Assembly (NCBI GenBank): GCA_022393335.1
Contig: JAJEKB010000591.1
Span: forward strand, 79,135-143,134
Length of the DNA stretch: 64,000 nucleotides
Reading direction: 5' to 3'
From: Macrotrachela quadricornifera
Taxonomy: Eukaryota; Rotifera; Eurotatoria; Philodinida; Philodinidae
Shown here one piece after another: positions 37,484 to 49,668 of this stretch. Position numbers and translations under genes: made by a program. Numbering within the stretch: position 1 is the stretch's first letter; each line of letters begins with the position of its first letter. Under the pieces are notes generated by a model. The model did not search any database. It saw nothing but the letters and a program-made list of their open reading frames with translations, and was not told the origin of the DNA.

Positions 37484-38558
37484 ATGTTTTTGTCACCAGT
37501 AGCCCAACAAATTCAATATATAACTAAAAGATATGTATTTTATAGCAGTTTTGTCAATTTGGTCCTCGGAATTATTAGTAATATTTTAATCATTCTGGTT
37601 TTTACGACATTACGAACATTTCGAGGCAATCAATGTGCTTTTTATTTGGTTGTAGAATCAGTTGCTAATATTGGTTTACTTATTTCTACTCTTCCATTTA
37701 ATATTGCTGGTTATATATTGGATCAAAATTTTGCGCAATTGTCTGTTATTTGGTGTAAAATACAACTAATGTGTTCCTACAATTTTGGCTTATTCACACT
37801 TTTTACAATAGGCTTTCTTGCTTTTGATCAGTATCTATCAACAAATCATCGACCCTATTGGCGACAAATAAGTACACTTAAACTGGCTCATCGTTTGACA
37901 TATTTCAATATTTGTTTTGCAAGTTTACATAATCTTCTTTTCTTCATCTTTGCCACAATTGGCACATTAGGATGTACAATTTATCATCCTCTAGTAAAGT
38001 TTTACCTTAGATTTTTCTATTATCCAGTGTTAAGTGCTGCTCTTCCATTGATTGCCACTATTACACTTAGTTTGTTGGCTTATCGTAATGTTCGACGGCT
38101 TGTTCGACGACAAATTGCATTGGTACGTCGCCGTTTAGATCATCAAATGACAGCTATTGCTCTAACGAGAGTAATCAGTCTGATTATTTTGGGTTTACCA
38201 TTTATTTGTACTTCTTTGTATGAACTCAATCTGAACAATAGCGAAGATAATTATATGGAAGTTACAATTTATAACTTATTATCATATATAGCATTCTCAT
38301 TATTATATGCTAATTTTGCTGTAAGTTACATAACTCAATCGACTATTGACATAGTTAATGTATCTTTATTTGTTGTAGTTCAATTTTTACATATTTTTGA
38401 TTATCTCATCGCGTTTTCGTCATCAAGTTAAGCATTTCTTCATAAAAAAATGCGGACGTCCTTTCATAAAACTATGTAATGCCAGACTATCAATAGTTTC
38501 AAGAAACAATCAAATTGTTCCAGACGCTGTTGAAAGAGCTATGCCCATTGTGGAATGA
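37484..38558 (+). CDS. Rhodopsin-like GPCR (bdelloid expanded family)
   Basis: Exons 37484-38320 (837 nt) and 38379-38558 give 338 aa. It is closest by eye to the receptor at 34673: FRGNQCAFYLVVESV, IWCKIQLMCSY, DQYLSTNHRPYWRQISTLKL and GCTIYHPL are shared with small changes. DRY is again DQY. The third inner loop reads RRQIALVRRRLDHQ. The TM7 intron (58 nt) falls after ANFA, and exon 2 begins FNFYIFLIISSRFRHQVK, with Phe replacing the usual Ile. If the intron were read through, the frame would stay open to 38431 and give a wrong tail; the spliced form restores the family tail. Confidence 0.9.
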
Positions 38559-40691
38559 TTTTTATTGAAAATATGTTAACCATATGTACTATATGTTTGT
38601 CTATTATTATTTTGTCTGATGCGTATTTCGTATTATTCATATATGTTAAACATGATCGTTATACTCCTTTAATACTTTTAGATTTGAACGAAAATTAGAA
38701 TGATGTCTACTTGACCGGAAATAAGATAAAAATATTAATGAAATAGAAAACAATGTTAGTTGCAAGAAGAACAGTTATAATACGACAGGATATAAGAGGA
38801 TATGTTTAGAAAAGAACAAAAAGGAAAACGCGCTAGGATAAATATTTTGTTTGTGTTATGATAACATAACTTACCAAGAAGGACTGTCAACTAGTACAAT
38901 TCAATTCATCTATCATAATAATGTTGAGTTATATGTATTTATTACATACATTATCAATCGATTGTATTAAATCTTTCAAATGAATGAAAAGAGAATATAA
39001 ACCTTTAAGACATGGTTGAAAGTCAGTAAAATATTAACATCTTTTATAATAATAAACTAAACTAAGAAGTAGTAAAAACAACGAAAAACGCCTGATATGA
39101 TAAGAATTATAATATAATGCCTTGGTTTATAGTTACAATTTCAAACATAATTGAAAGTCAAAGATGAATCTCGATTTCCCGAAAATCCAGTTAATTTATT
39201 TGATTAATATAAGATCGAAAGATTATTACTTAAGATTCTTTAAATTGAGAATGAATCATTTCCAGTTAGCATTACTATAATATAACAGAGAGAAAAAGGT
39301 ATATAACTTTCGTCTTACATTCTGTTTGAAAATTAATCTAGTTTCTTTTTCCCGATGCTCTTGCATATGAACATGTGGATGGCGAATTTCACTACAATCG
39401 ACAGATAAATAGGAGATGAAATTAACATCGTTGAATCACTTGAACAATCTGTTGGTATTGTTTATTTGTGCCTCATGCATTGCTATTTCTGTTTTGTTTT
39501 TCTTTTTTTCGTAATGGTAAGACTATGTCTGTATTTATCATCTTCAATTTTTATTAATGTACTCTTATATTTTACAAAAACAATGAAAAAATCAAGCAAT
39601 TCAATCGTTATTTTAGCTGTTCTTTTCATATTTTGTAGTGTTTCTGTCTTCCTTTACTTTAGTTGATATCAGGACATTTTACAACAAGGGTGCTTTTATC
39701 ATTTATGAGTTTATTTGTTAAAGCATATGCAAAAGAGGTAAATATATGACAGATAACCCTATATAAACGATGAGAGATATTCTAAAATGTTTGTAATTGA
39801 TCAAATTTATTGAGTTCTTTCCGAAAGCTATTTTCATACATCCAATATATCTAAATCTAAATTTTGAAATCTATTTATTTAATATCAATCAAATCAGGAG
39901 GAGGATATATGGCTTGTCTATTTGCATTGCTCACTCAACATTAAGCTATTTTTAATGGTATACATTCATTCTTTTTGCTCCACAAAATGAAAAATAGATA
40001 TTCATGATTTAAATTAAATCTTCGTTGATATAGGAGGTCATAGTCAAGGAAATTGTTGGGTTCTAAAACTACATAAGAAAAGATTAATTTAGTCATACAT
40101 GTCATCATCCTTAGAGACTATCAGAGTAACAACTTGTTCCAATTGAATAAAAACGACTGATTTATTTGTTTTACAATTATGCAAAACTAAGAACAACACT
40201 GAAAGATAGTTTTTTCAAATGTTCAATATTTAAATCTCTTATACAAAGAAATAAAATAAACGCAATCAAATATGAGTGATTTGAACGATAGAGAATCATA
40301 TGTTATTTATTTCAAATAATAATAATTTCATTAAAGAAAATTTTTTTGTACATAATTACAAGATATTAGACCGATGGACAAAAATAATAAATACAAATAA
40401 AGATGGATCGAAGATTCTTTCGTAGTTTAGAAAACTACCTTTATGTGAATGCATCCCTGTTGAACAGATAGTTCTTCCAATGATGAAAATGATACTAACA
40501 GATAATGGACGCCACTGATTAGTCCCGCTATCAATAGCTTCATGGCATATGCCGTACAAAAAATGTAAAGATTACTGAAAAAATGAAGATTTATTTTTAT
40601 CAAAAATGTCGGAAGAATGAAGCGAAAAAAGTTGAAAAAGCAGAAGATGAAAAGATTGATCATTATCAGTTTATTGATAAAAGTGCTTTTG
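38559..40691. other. Intergenic, receptor 5 to type II membrane protein
   Basis: No supported gene. Frames at 39466-39666 (+) and 40356-40663 (-) are hydrophobic or antisense-type noise without motifs. The last ~350 bp should be the 3' UTR of the gene at 40692. Confidence 0.35.
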
Positions 40692-43600
40692 CTAGGTTAG
40701 CATGACATATGCCAAATGAGGTCCTCCACCACCCATATTCATGAAATAAAACGAGATTAAATAGTAACCTCCAGTCACAGTGGAAAAAGATTGTGTCAGA
40801 TAATCAAAATTATTGCTTTGAGAACATTTATCCACATAGCAGTATGTTCCAGAATAACAGGAACTTGTCGTTAATTGGCCATAACGATCTCCACTTCCAC
40901 CACAATTAGTATTCGTAGCACAATATTGTGTCCAACCTGTAAAGTCTCCTGTGTCAAATCCACCATTGGTAAGAACATTGATGCTTCCATTTGTATAGTT
41001 AACAGATACACTGTCTAGTAACCAATAATTGTGTGCACCCCCACTGTCTCCTGTCAAGGCAAATGTTAGAGTAGCTGAAGAATCATTTGCAGTGAAACCA
41101 TAGGTATAATGTGTATAACTGGTTGGTGCAGAACTTGAGGCAAAACTAAAAATTCTTCCTACAGAACTTACACTATTACCACATGTCGGTGCTATTGAAA
41201 GTAAAAATATATTAGACAATCAGAGTCATATCAGTGCTAGTCCAATTGAAAGCTTACTTGTTGTTGCTGTTGTTGTAGCTAAAAGAATACAAAACATAAG
41301 TTATAATCAAAGAATATATATTTAACGACAAGATTTTTCGGACTCAAGTGATATTGAATGAGAACAAAACGGTTTCGAGTCATACAGTCGGGGACTCAAT
41401 AAAGCATGTACATTTTGATGCATATGAGTAACATAAATGTACCAATATGCCAATCAGATAGATACAAAAGTATCGTAAAAAATTATATTGTTGAATATGC
41501 AAAATGATTGTAAACAATAATTGACAATAATGATGATATAATTACTACATATAACTTTTTTTGTTTATCGCTTGTATACATGTAAAAAATAAAGATCTAT
41601 ATGCTTTTTGAAGCATCAAGATTGTTTAAGTCAGAAAATTATAAAAAGAACACATGCCATACTTCTAAATGATACTAGAGCTGTACCAATTCCAATTCTA
41701 GAATTGAAATTAATCTGAAATAGATCTGAGATAGGCTCGAACTGGTCGGTATTGATACGTCCAATTACGAACTTAGCGTTCCGAAAAATCTGAATCTATT
41801 TTTTTATTTTCAAAACCAGCATCCATTTCTGATTTGTTTTCACATATTTATTGTATGCTTTATCACGACTCATTATTTTATATCTGAGATCGCTTTCAAG
41901 GATCGAAAAATATTGTTGAAGATTACGCAACGAGGACACAAGTTGAGTCTCAAGGATAACTGTAAAGCAAAAATATTTTACTAAGCCTCGAATTTCATAG
42001 TTGAAAACAATGTCATCAAAAAGAGCATGCTGAATTACATACTCTGTAAAACAAAACTCTCGCCAGTGCACTCTCATTAGCAATAACTTCGTAAGAGGAG
42101 ACAAATCACCGTTTCTAACAGTATGATCCAATCCGAATGGTATTTAGCATTTGTTGATAGAAAAAGATTTGAGTATTTCAGAAATTCTTATCGATTCTAA
42201 TACAAAAAACTCTGCATTGAATGAATCTACTTTTATCCAACATAAAACTCCAATTTTCATGAACTGGAAGATCAAAAGTTTTTTTTTAATGGCTTCGAAA
42301 AAGTGTTTTGAATACTAATTATTCTTCAAATAATTTCGCAGAAAATAATGATATCTCTAATCACTCTCAAGAATTCTATCGAACTATAAGGAGTTCTAAT
42401 AGAACAACGACAGAAATTATCTTTGATCCTTAAGGGTCATTTCATGTCAAAAAAATTGAACTTAGATTTTTTGGGGTTGTTAGATTTATAATTTGACACA
42501 TCATTCCCGACTAGTTGCATGAAACGAAATTAGTGCATCCCTAAATCATATTGGTAGTTCTCAATAAACCTCCACTATTTATCGATATCCGATAAATATT
42601 TATTAGAAAGTAGATCAGCACAATCTTATAAGGAATAATTTGCCCGGTAAGCAATTGGTTTTCTAATAGTGGATTTTTCGCACAGTTTCAAAACCATTTT
42701 TTACTTCGATCTCCAATTCACTTCATCAATTCCTAAAATGAAAGGTTATATTTCTATAACTATTTGGTACTTTTCGTAGGGCTGAGCAGTGTACTTTGAT
42801 CCATATTTGGAGTGTTGTAGTCTTAAGATATAACTATTACTTCTATGCAACGAATGTCAGAATAAAATATAGTGTTCAATAGAACTACCAAGTAATGTTT
42901 CCCTAATCTTCTTTGAATTAATTAATATTCCTTTATAAATATTATCAGTTATCGAGTAATTTGTTTATTATTCTAACGACTATTTTAATAATTCGTATCT
43001 CCAATTAAAATTCACTAGTAAACTTCAACTATAATGTGATCTAAAATTAGTTTGCTACACACTGTGCTGTCCGGCGGAAAACTGCTTCATTCCGATTAAC
43101 ATTATAAAATGTACTAATAATTCATTGAAGTTAGATTATTTTATATGAAGCGTAATGAGATGAATTTCGGTCTGGACTAGATTTCCAGAGATATTTCGAT
43201 CTGAATTAAAACACTGGAATTTTCAACTGAGCTGAAGGCTGAGAAGAAATTCTGGCCGCCCCTATTTTGAGTCGTCATCATTTCAATTTACTAATTCTTT
43301 GTACTTTTAATTTCTTTCGAAGTATAAATGGAAATTTTTATCTCGTGCGCAACTTTCCAATTTCCGCTTCAACGAATAATAGTAGTACTAGTAGCACTGC
43401 TAATTAGTTTTTCTAAAAATGTACAGACAGAGCCTAGTTTAGCATCAAATTATGACTACACTGCTATTTAACAATAAAAGTATTTTCTTCTAATGCTCGT
43501 TTCAATCAGATATTCTTTTAATTGAAGACTTCATACTTGTGGTGCTCGTCGTTGATGTTGTCTTCGATGTCGAACTTGTGCTTGTTGTAGTGCCTATTAG

Positions 43601-46600
43601 AAAGCATATATACTTATCAAGTATTTACTATAAGAGAATTGAAGTGACGTGATTTCAGTCCAAGGTTTAAAATTCATGCTTTGGTGATGTTACTTAAATC
43701 TTTTCCTTCGACCAATAAAGACAATCTTTGACGAAATTGATTGTTATAATTCTTTTAATATAAGTAGTGGCAAATTGCAATAGAAAATTTTTCAAAAGTC
43801 TATCATATAATTTTGACAAAAGGATAAGTGAGGAAATAAATTATAATAAAATTATCAAATTATGAAAAACATCGATTTTGACGAATAGGTAATCTCTTAT
43901 GCATATCCTTGAAATATGTTTCTACTCACTTGATGTCGAAGTTGAACTGGTGCTACTCGTGCTGCTTGTACTAGTTGTTGACGAGCTAGTAGCTAAATTA
44001 GTACATATTTCAGTTTTAGACATATGTTTTATAATTTTCTCTCTCACTTGTCGAAGTTGTGCTCGTGCTAGTTGAAGTACCTAACAGATAAGGTGTACAT
44101 GTATTTAATAAGAATCTACTAAAAATGAATTTAACATGACAGATTCCAGTTTGAAACTTTAAACTTATTTTTGAATGATTTTCTTTCATGAGCTAAACTA
44201 TATATTTGTTGGTAAAAATAAGAGAATCATAATTTTTCCATGCTCAAATGTAATAAAAAGTTTTCGAGAATCTTTCATATAGTTTTGGCAAAAGAATTTA
44301 CTAGAAAACAATTTAGAATAAAAACATTGAATCACATGAGGTACAAGCTTGATACACGACTAAATTTTTTATGCATATTCTCAAAATATCTTTTCACTTA
44401 CTTGATGTCGAAGTCGAACTGGTGCTGCTTGTACTGCTTGTTGATGAACTTGTAGCTAGATCGATACATATTTCAATTCTAAATATACATTTTACAATTT
44501 TCTATCTTACATGTCGAAGTTGTGCTCGTGGTTGTTGTCGAACTTGTAGCTAGATTAGTACACATTTCAATTTTAAACACACGCTTTACAATATTCTATC
44601 TCACTCGATGAAGTTGAGCTTGTGCTCGTTGTTTGTGTTGTGCTCGTGGTTGTCGTCTGTGTTGTTGTGGTTGCAGCTGTAATAATCAATCTTTAGAAAC
44701 TCATATCAATATTTTTAGGGCTAAAATGCGTCTGAAACGGTTTTTTGCTTCTAGACGAATTTCAAACAAAAAATCGCAACTCATCACTAATAGAGATAAT
44801 TCACTAAAAAGTTGTTAGCTCGGTCAAATCTCAAAAGAATAGAAATCCTTTGGAAGTTACATCAGTGTAGTGGTTCTCTAGATATGAGCAAAATATGCAA
44901 AAAATGGAGCGGATCACTTGCGAGTGTTCCCTTGTAAGAAGACAGTTTATACTGTGCTACTCGTTATTTCAATTTTAACTTCATCACTTCAGTTTATCGA
45001 TGCAGCAGCATTTAGTTTAATCTATTTACAATATCCAGGACTTCGTATTACTTTTTAAAACAAATTTACCACTCATCCACATCCTCATCCTCAAGATTGC
45101 AGATGACTTTATCTAAAATTTTAATAGATGCAAAATAAATTATGCTATCTATATGATATATGACGAACAGCTATTAATAATATAGTATAAAGTATATATA
45201 TTATTCTAAAATTTTTTTATAAGCCATTGATAAGATAAAAACAAACTTATCAACATAGTTCCTTGGATGCTAAAATACGGAAAATCCACATCTCGTATAA
45301 ACAGAGAGATATTCTGAAAGAAACGTGTATTTTATATACTAGAAAATATTTCAAACACTATATAGTACAATACATCTCATTCTATTCACATTTTAGGATA
45401 AATATCATGACTAAATCTGTAATATATGAATTTTATCATACATTGTTTAATCTTTGTCTTTAATTGAATAGATGGAGAAGGTGAGGGAGGAAGCCACAAA
45501 ATCTCATGAATTTCATAAAATATTCGTGTAGATAAATCCATCAATCTTTTAGACAAATGCCATAGAAGTCTACATACTATGTCTCTTATTTTTAGCTTAC
45601 CTATAAATAAATTATTCAGCACATTTAGACATATTGTAAAAATTTTCAATCAAGATTATTTGTCAAAAAATTTACAGAGAGAGGCACAACTAAACTATGC
45701 TTCAAATCATGTCTATTTTGTGTTTAGCGTTTATATGAACAGTATTAAGAGAGAGATCAATTTCAGATATCATAATGTAAGATTTCTGGTCTGTAATTGA
45801 GTGAGTGAGTAATGTACTAATCCGAGATGACTATGGTGACTAAAAATCTTTTGTTGTCGCAATAATTTTTAAGACATTTTTCGAAAAGTCCTATCATCAA
45901 CGTGTTAAATTAGCATTGCTAGTTCGAATTCATTAGATTCATCGAGCTTCTACGTATTGTATTTGTTGACAATCAGATTCTACGTAAATCTATACACTTT
46001 TACATTATGTTCGAAAGAAAAATGTCCGATATCGTATGGCCACTGCGATGGCCTGTTTTAAAAATATCACTGCCATCATCATCACCATAGATACCTTCGA
46101 TATAGATGATTGAAAAAAAATGGGATTTTACTGAAATTATAAAAATACACCTTAAAGTAAATACGCACATATTTATTCAATTCTGTTATTTGAGTCGAAT
46201 CAATGCTTTCACATAGTTTTTTTAATATTAAAATAATTCCACTTACTTGTTTCTGTAGTTGATGTACTAGTCGTAGTCGATGTTGTGGTGTGTGCTATTA
46301 ATCATAGTTTTATAGAATAAAGATATACAATTATAAGAGAGATTAGACAGAGGACTTACGCAATTCCAAGGCAAGCAAAAGACCAACGACTAAACCTATT
46401 AAAAGTGCACCAATAGTAGCCACACAAAAGAAACACCAGACTCGGCCGCATGAAATTTTCCTAAATTAAACGATTATGACATATGCTAAGAAAGCATATT
46501 GAATCAGATGATGAAATAATAGATTGAAAAAGTAGAATCAATCTCAACAAGCTCTATATTGACAAGATCATACTAAGTTGTGTCATAGTATGATATTTCA

Positions 46601-47091
46601 CTGACTACCAAATAGTACACATAGAATAGATATGTAAATACAAGTAAATTCTGCTTTCTATAATACATCTCACTATATATACTCAGTTAGAAAAGCACTT
46701 ATTGCTGCATTTTATATATTTTCATTTTGAGATGTCATTCAAAGCCATGATTCAATATATTAAAACGTACCTTTTAGATTTTGTCCTTGTGTTTCGTCGT
46801 TTAGCAACATTCATTAATGCCTCTTCGAATCCTCCTATTGATACGTTTCTCTGTTCATGGTTTATGAAATTATCTGTTGACTAGAGGATGTAATATAAAA
46901 ATTTAAAAAGTGATCTTCTGTTAGTAGACAAATGAACTAACCGGTTTGAATAGAACATTAATATTACTGACGCTGTTCTTATAAATTGATGGAATTTGGC
47001 TTGAATGTGTGTGCGCCATACTAGGTCTATAGGGACGTACATGCGTAACACTAGTTCTATAAGGTCCTAGAGAGATGCGCGATAGTTCCAT
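40692..47091 (-). CDS. Type II membrane protein: mucin-like stalk and C-terminal beta-sandwich domain
   Basis: Twelve exons close in frame to 415 aa: 46942-47091, 46771-46880, 46360-46460, 46247-46294, 44605-44676, 44511-44549, 44402-44455, 44048-44080, 43930-43992, 43537-43593, 41258-41278 and 40692-41191. Residues 1-~95 are a basic cytosolic part with no signal peptide. A single membrane helix (VATIGALLIGLVVGLLLALEL) follows CGRVWCFFC. Then comes ~125 residues of almost only Thr and Ser, spread over seven small exons. The last exon (~166 aa) has paired cysteines (PTCGN, QYCATNTNCG, SCYSGTYCYVDKC) and LTNGGFDTGDFTGWTQY, recalling NGxFE-type galactose-binding-like domains. This fits an outward-facing, O-glycosylated, carbohydrate-binding receptor. 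Function is inferred only. The stalk exons all have phase 1 at both ends. Two introns are long (1.6 and 2.3 kb). Confidence 0.75.
41279..43536 (-). other. Long intron of the type II membrane protein
   Basis: 2.26 kb, far above the local norm. The open frame 41796-42131 (-) has no splice signals that would keep phase. A possible decayed stalk exon lies near 43375-43405, where the minus strand has an AG followed by ACT/AGT triplets, but it lacks a good donor. The rest is unassigned, perhaps transposon-derived. Confidence 0.3.
43930..44676 (-). repeat. Tandem-duplicated Ser/Thr stalk exons
   Basis: Five exons (44605-44676, 44511-44549, 44402-44455, 44048-44080, 43930-43992) encode Thr/Ser repeats and begin and end in phase 1. 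Exons 44402-44455 and 43930-43992 are near-copies, the second with one extra 9-nt repeat. Exons 44511-44549 and 44048-44080 share the ACGAGCACAACTTCGACA end. The introns 44550-44604, 44456-44510 and 43993-44047 are each exactly 55 nt and align along their length. The pair 44511-44549/44402-44455 lies ~465 bp from its copy 44048-44080/43930-43992, and the intron DNA between is also similar. This shows nested tandem duplication of exon-intron units. Confidence 0.8.
44677..46246 (-). other. Second long intron of the type II membrane protein
   Basis: 1.57 kb between the juxtamembrane exon and the stalk array. I found no further phase-1 Thr/Ser exon in it. Small frames at 45263-45463 and 45386-45800 are unsupported. 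Confidence 0.3.
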
Positions 47092-48575
47092 CCCTGTTCT
47101 TTCTCGACTTATTTAAATAGTTAAGTCAAATAAATTTAATTATATTTTGGTTAACGCAAGCACACTCGTCGATGACTAAATAAGCGAAGTAACATTCAAT
47201 TGAAAGAATTCATTTCTTCTATTTATTTGATTAGAAAGAAAAACTGAAGAGAAATAAATAAAATCAGCATATACATTTGGTTGGATTCACTACTCGATAT
47301 GTCATATTCAGTTAAAGTACAAACAAATAAAACTCAGCATAGAGTTCGTTAAATTCAATACTCTATTTATTACATTGGTTTCCTCAAAAAGATTGTACTT
47401 TTTTATATGTAATTATTATACTAAAGATAGAAAATATTTGAGTTTTGCATTATTTATATTATTGTCATCAATCGTAAACAAGAGACTCTCACATCTATCC
47501 ATATGCATTGGATAGTAAAATCATTTATGAAAACTTTATTGTTTTTAGTGAAAAGAAATTTGTTCAAAGATTTTTTTTCAAAGAATTACAAATGAAACGG
47601 AATCATTACATTAATCTTGATTGATTGTCAACTGTGATATGCAAAATTAATAATATATGAGATATACATGTCTTTGTTATTCCGAATTTTATTTAGCTTG
47701 TCTCTATTTATTCAGAAAAAGATCTAGTTTCTTCGTGTATTCATAAAGCCAATCCTATGCCTACGTCTAAGCTCTTCTTCGCTAATGTTATAGCAATATT
47801 CAGCACGTAGTTCATTATCTCTTTACTTTTACACTTGTATTTAAATAGAAGAAGGAAATAGAAAATTAATATTTGAACTAATATTATATCATCGACTTAA
47901 AAATACCATCCTATCTCGACATAAACACAGTATGTAAAACTAACATTTTGAAAACTTATGATAGTGAAATACAGTATCTTATTGCTAATATTTTTTAATT
48001 TTCAAACATTCAAATATAAAGACATAATAGCATCTCTCCGTTCTTTAAGGTCATCTTATGAATATAGATAGGATAAGTTATTACTTTGTTTTTTCTTTCA
48101 AATATACATGAATAGTAACAAAATACTTTTTAAAAATTTATTCAAGATATAAATTATGAACGTAAACATAGATTGATTGAAATATCCCTGGAAAGTATAA
48201 ATGTTTACAATCGGCTATAAAATCTGATATTTTTTTTTGTATTGCATATACCTATTCAATTTCATATTTTCTTCATAATCTGAGATTATGGATAAATCCC
48301 TTATTTTTACACAGTCAGTATGAGTAGATATATAAATATATTAATCTTCTTTTTATAAGTATGCGTATCGAATAGATTAGTACTTTTTTTAATGATAATA
48401 CGATTTAGTTAATTTTAGTAATTGATGAATTGAAATATTCTTTTATTTGTACTCTTTTTCAGAACATCTTATAGTTCAAATATAAATAAAAATTTTATTA
48501 TATTCTGCTAACACATTAATCGTTGTTTATTATTGAAGGAATATATTTATTTATTGGGTAACAAAAAACGAAGAG
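47092..48575. other. Divergent intergenic, type II protein / receptor 6
   Basis: About 1.5 kb of AT-rich DNA upstream of both flanking genes. It should contain both promoters. No other gene is seen. Confidence 0.35.
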
Positions 48576-49668
48576 ATGTATTTTACAAAAAATATGTCAT
48601 CATCAATAATAGCCCAAAAAGTTTATACTATAGGTGAAATGTTTATGTTATATGCTGGTATTTTTAATGTAGTTATTGGAATTATTGGTAATATTTTAAT
48701 GATTTTGGTTTTTACTACTTTAAGAATTTTTAAAAAAAATCAATCTGCTTTTTATTTAACTATAGAATCTATCTCTAATATTGGTTTACTTTTAGCAGTA
48801 TATATATCAAGAATTCTTACTTATTTTCTCGGTTATGATCCTGTTCTAGTTTCACTTAGTTGGTGCAAAATACGAACAATGATTTCGCAAGCATTTGGTC
48901 TATGTTCTTTACTTAGTGTATGTTTTCTTTCTTTTGATCAGTATTTATCAACAAATCTTCAATCTAATTGCCGACAAATGAGTACACTTAAATTAGCTCA
49001 TCGTCTCACATTGTTCAATATTTGTTTTTCTATTTTACATAGTACTACATTTTTCATTTTTACAGAGAATCATACGTCAAAAGGATGTACAATATATAAT
49101 GAAATAGCTAAACGTTACTATTCATTTTTCTATTATTTATTTATCAGTAGTATTCTTCCAATAATTATTACTGTTACATCAAGTTTATTAGCTTATTATA
49201 ATGTTCGGAGAATTATTCGACGACAAGTACCAGTAATTCGTCGACGTCTTGATCATCAAATGACAGCAATAACTTTGGCACGTGTTATGGTTTTTATTAT
49301 ATGTGGTGTACCATTTATTTGTATTTCATTATATGAACTTAATTTAAATAATAATGCAGATAATAATTTAGAATTAGCAATTATTAATTTGGTATCATCA
49401 ATACTTTATTCATTATTATATATGAATTTTGTGGTAAATTGAAAAAAGTTTTATATCGTTATTGAGTTAATGAATTTTATTTTAGATCAATTTTTATGTT
49501 TTTTTGATGATATCATCACGTTTTCGTCGTCAAGCAAAAATTGTTTTAATAAAAAGATCTTGGCGTTTAATCAAATATCAACGTGATAGAAAATCAATTA
49601 ATATGCATAGAAATCAAATTTTTCCTGAAGTAGAACTACAAAGTGTTTCTCTTAATGAACTAGCATAA
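48576..49668 (+). CDS. Rhodopsin-like GPCR (bdelloid expanded family)
   Basis: Exons 48576-49433 and 49486-49668 give 346 aa, or 340 from the second ATG at 48594, which matches the paralogues better. TM1 has GIIGNILMILVF. The TM1-TM2 link is FKKNQSAFYLTIESI, where Ser replaces the usual Cys. TM3 starts SWCKIRTM and ends DQYLSTNLQSN in place of DRY. The outer-loop Cys is in SKGCTIYNE. The inner loop 3 is RRQVPVIRRRLDHQ. The TM7 intron (52 nt, phase 0) follows MNFV, and exon 2 begins INFYVFLMISSRFRRQ. Separated from the other + strand receptors by the unrelated type II gene. Confidence 0.9.

Noticed and set aside
41796..42131. 111-aa minus frame in the long intron
   Set aside because: It does not join neighbouring exons in phase and shows no domain; possibly repeat-derived, but not supportable.
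44240..44818. Plus-strand frames over the stalk exons
   Set aside because: Antisense to the Thr/Ser exons; Cys- and Leu-rich only because of the repeat.
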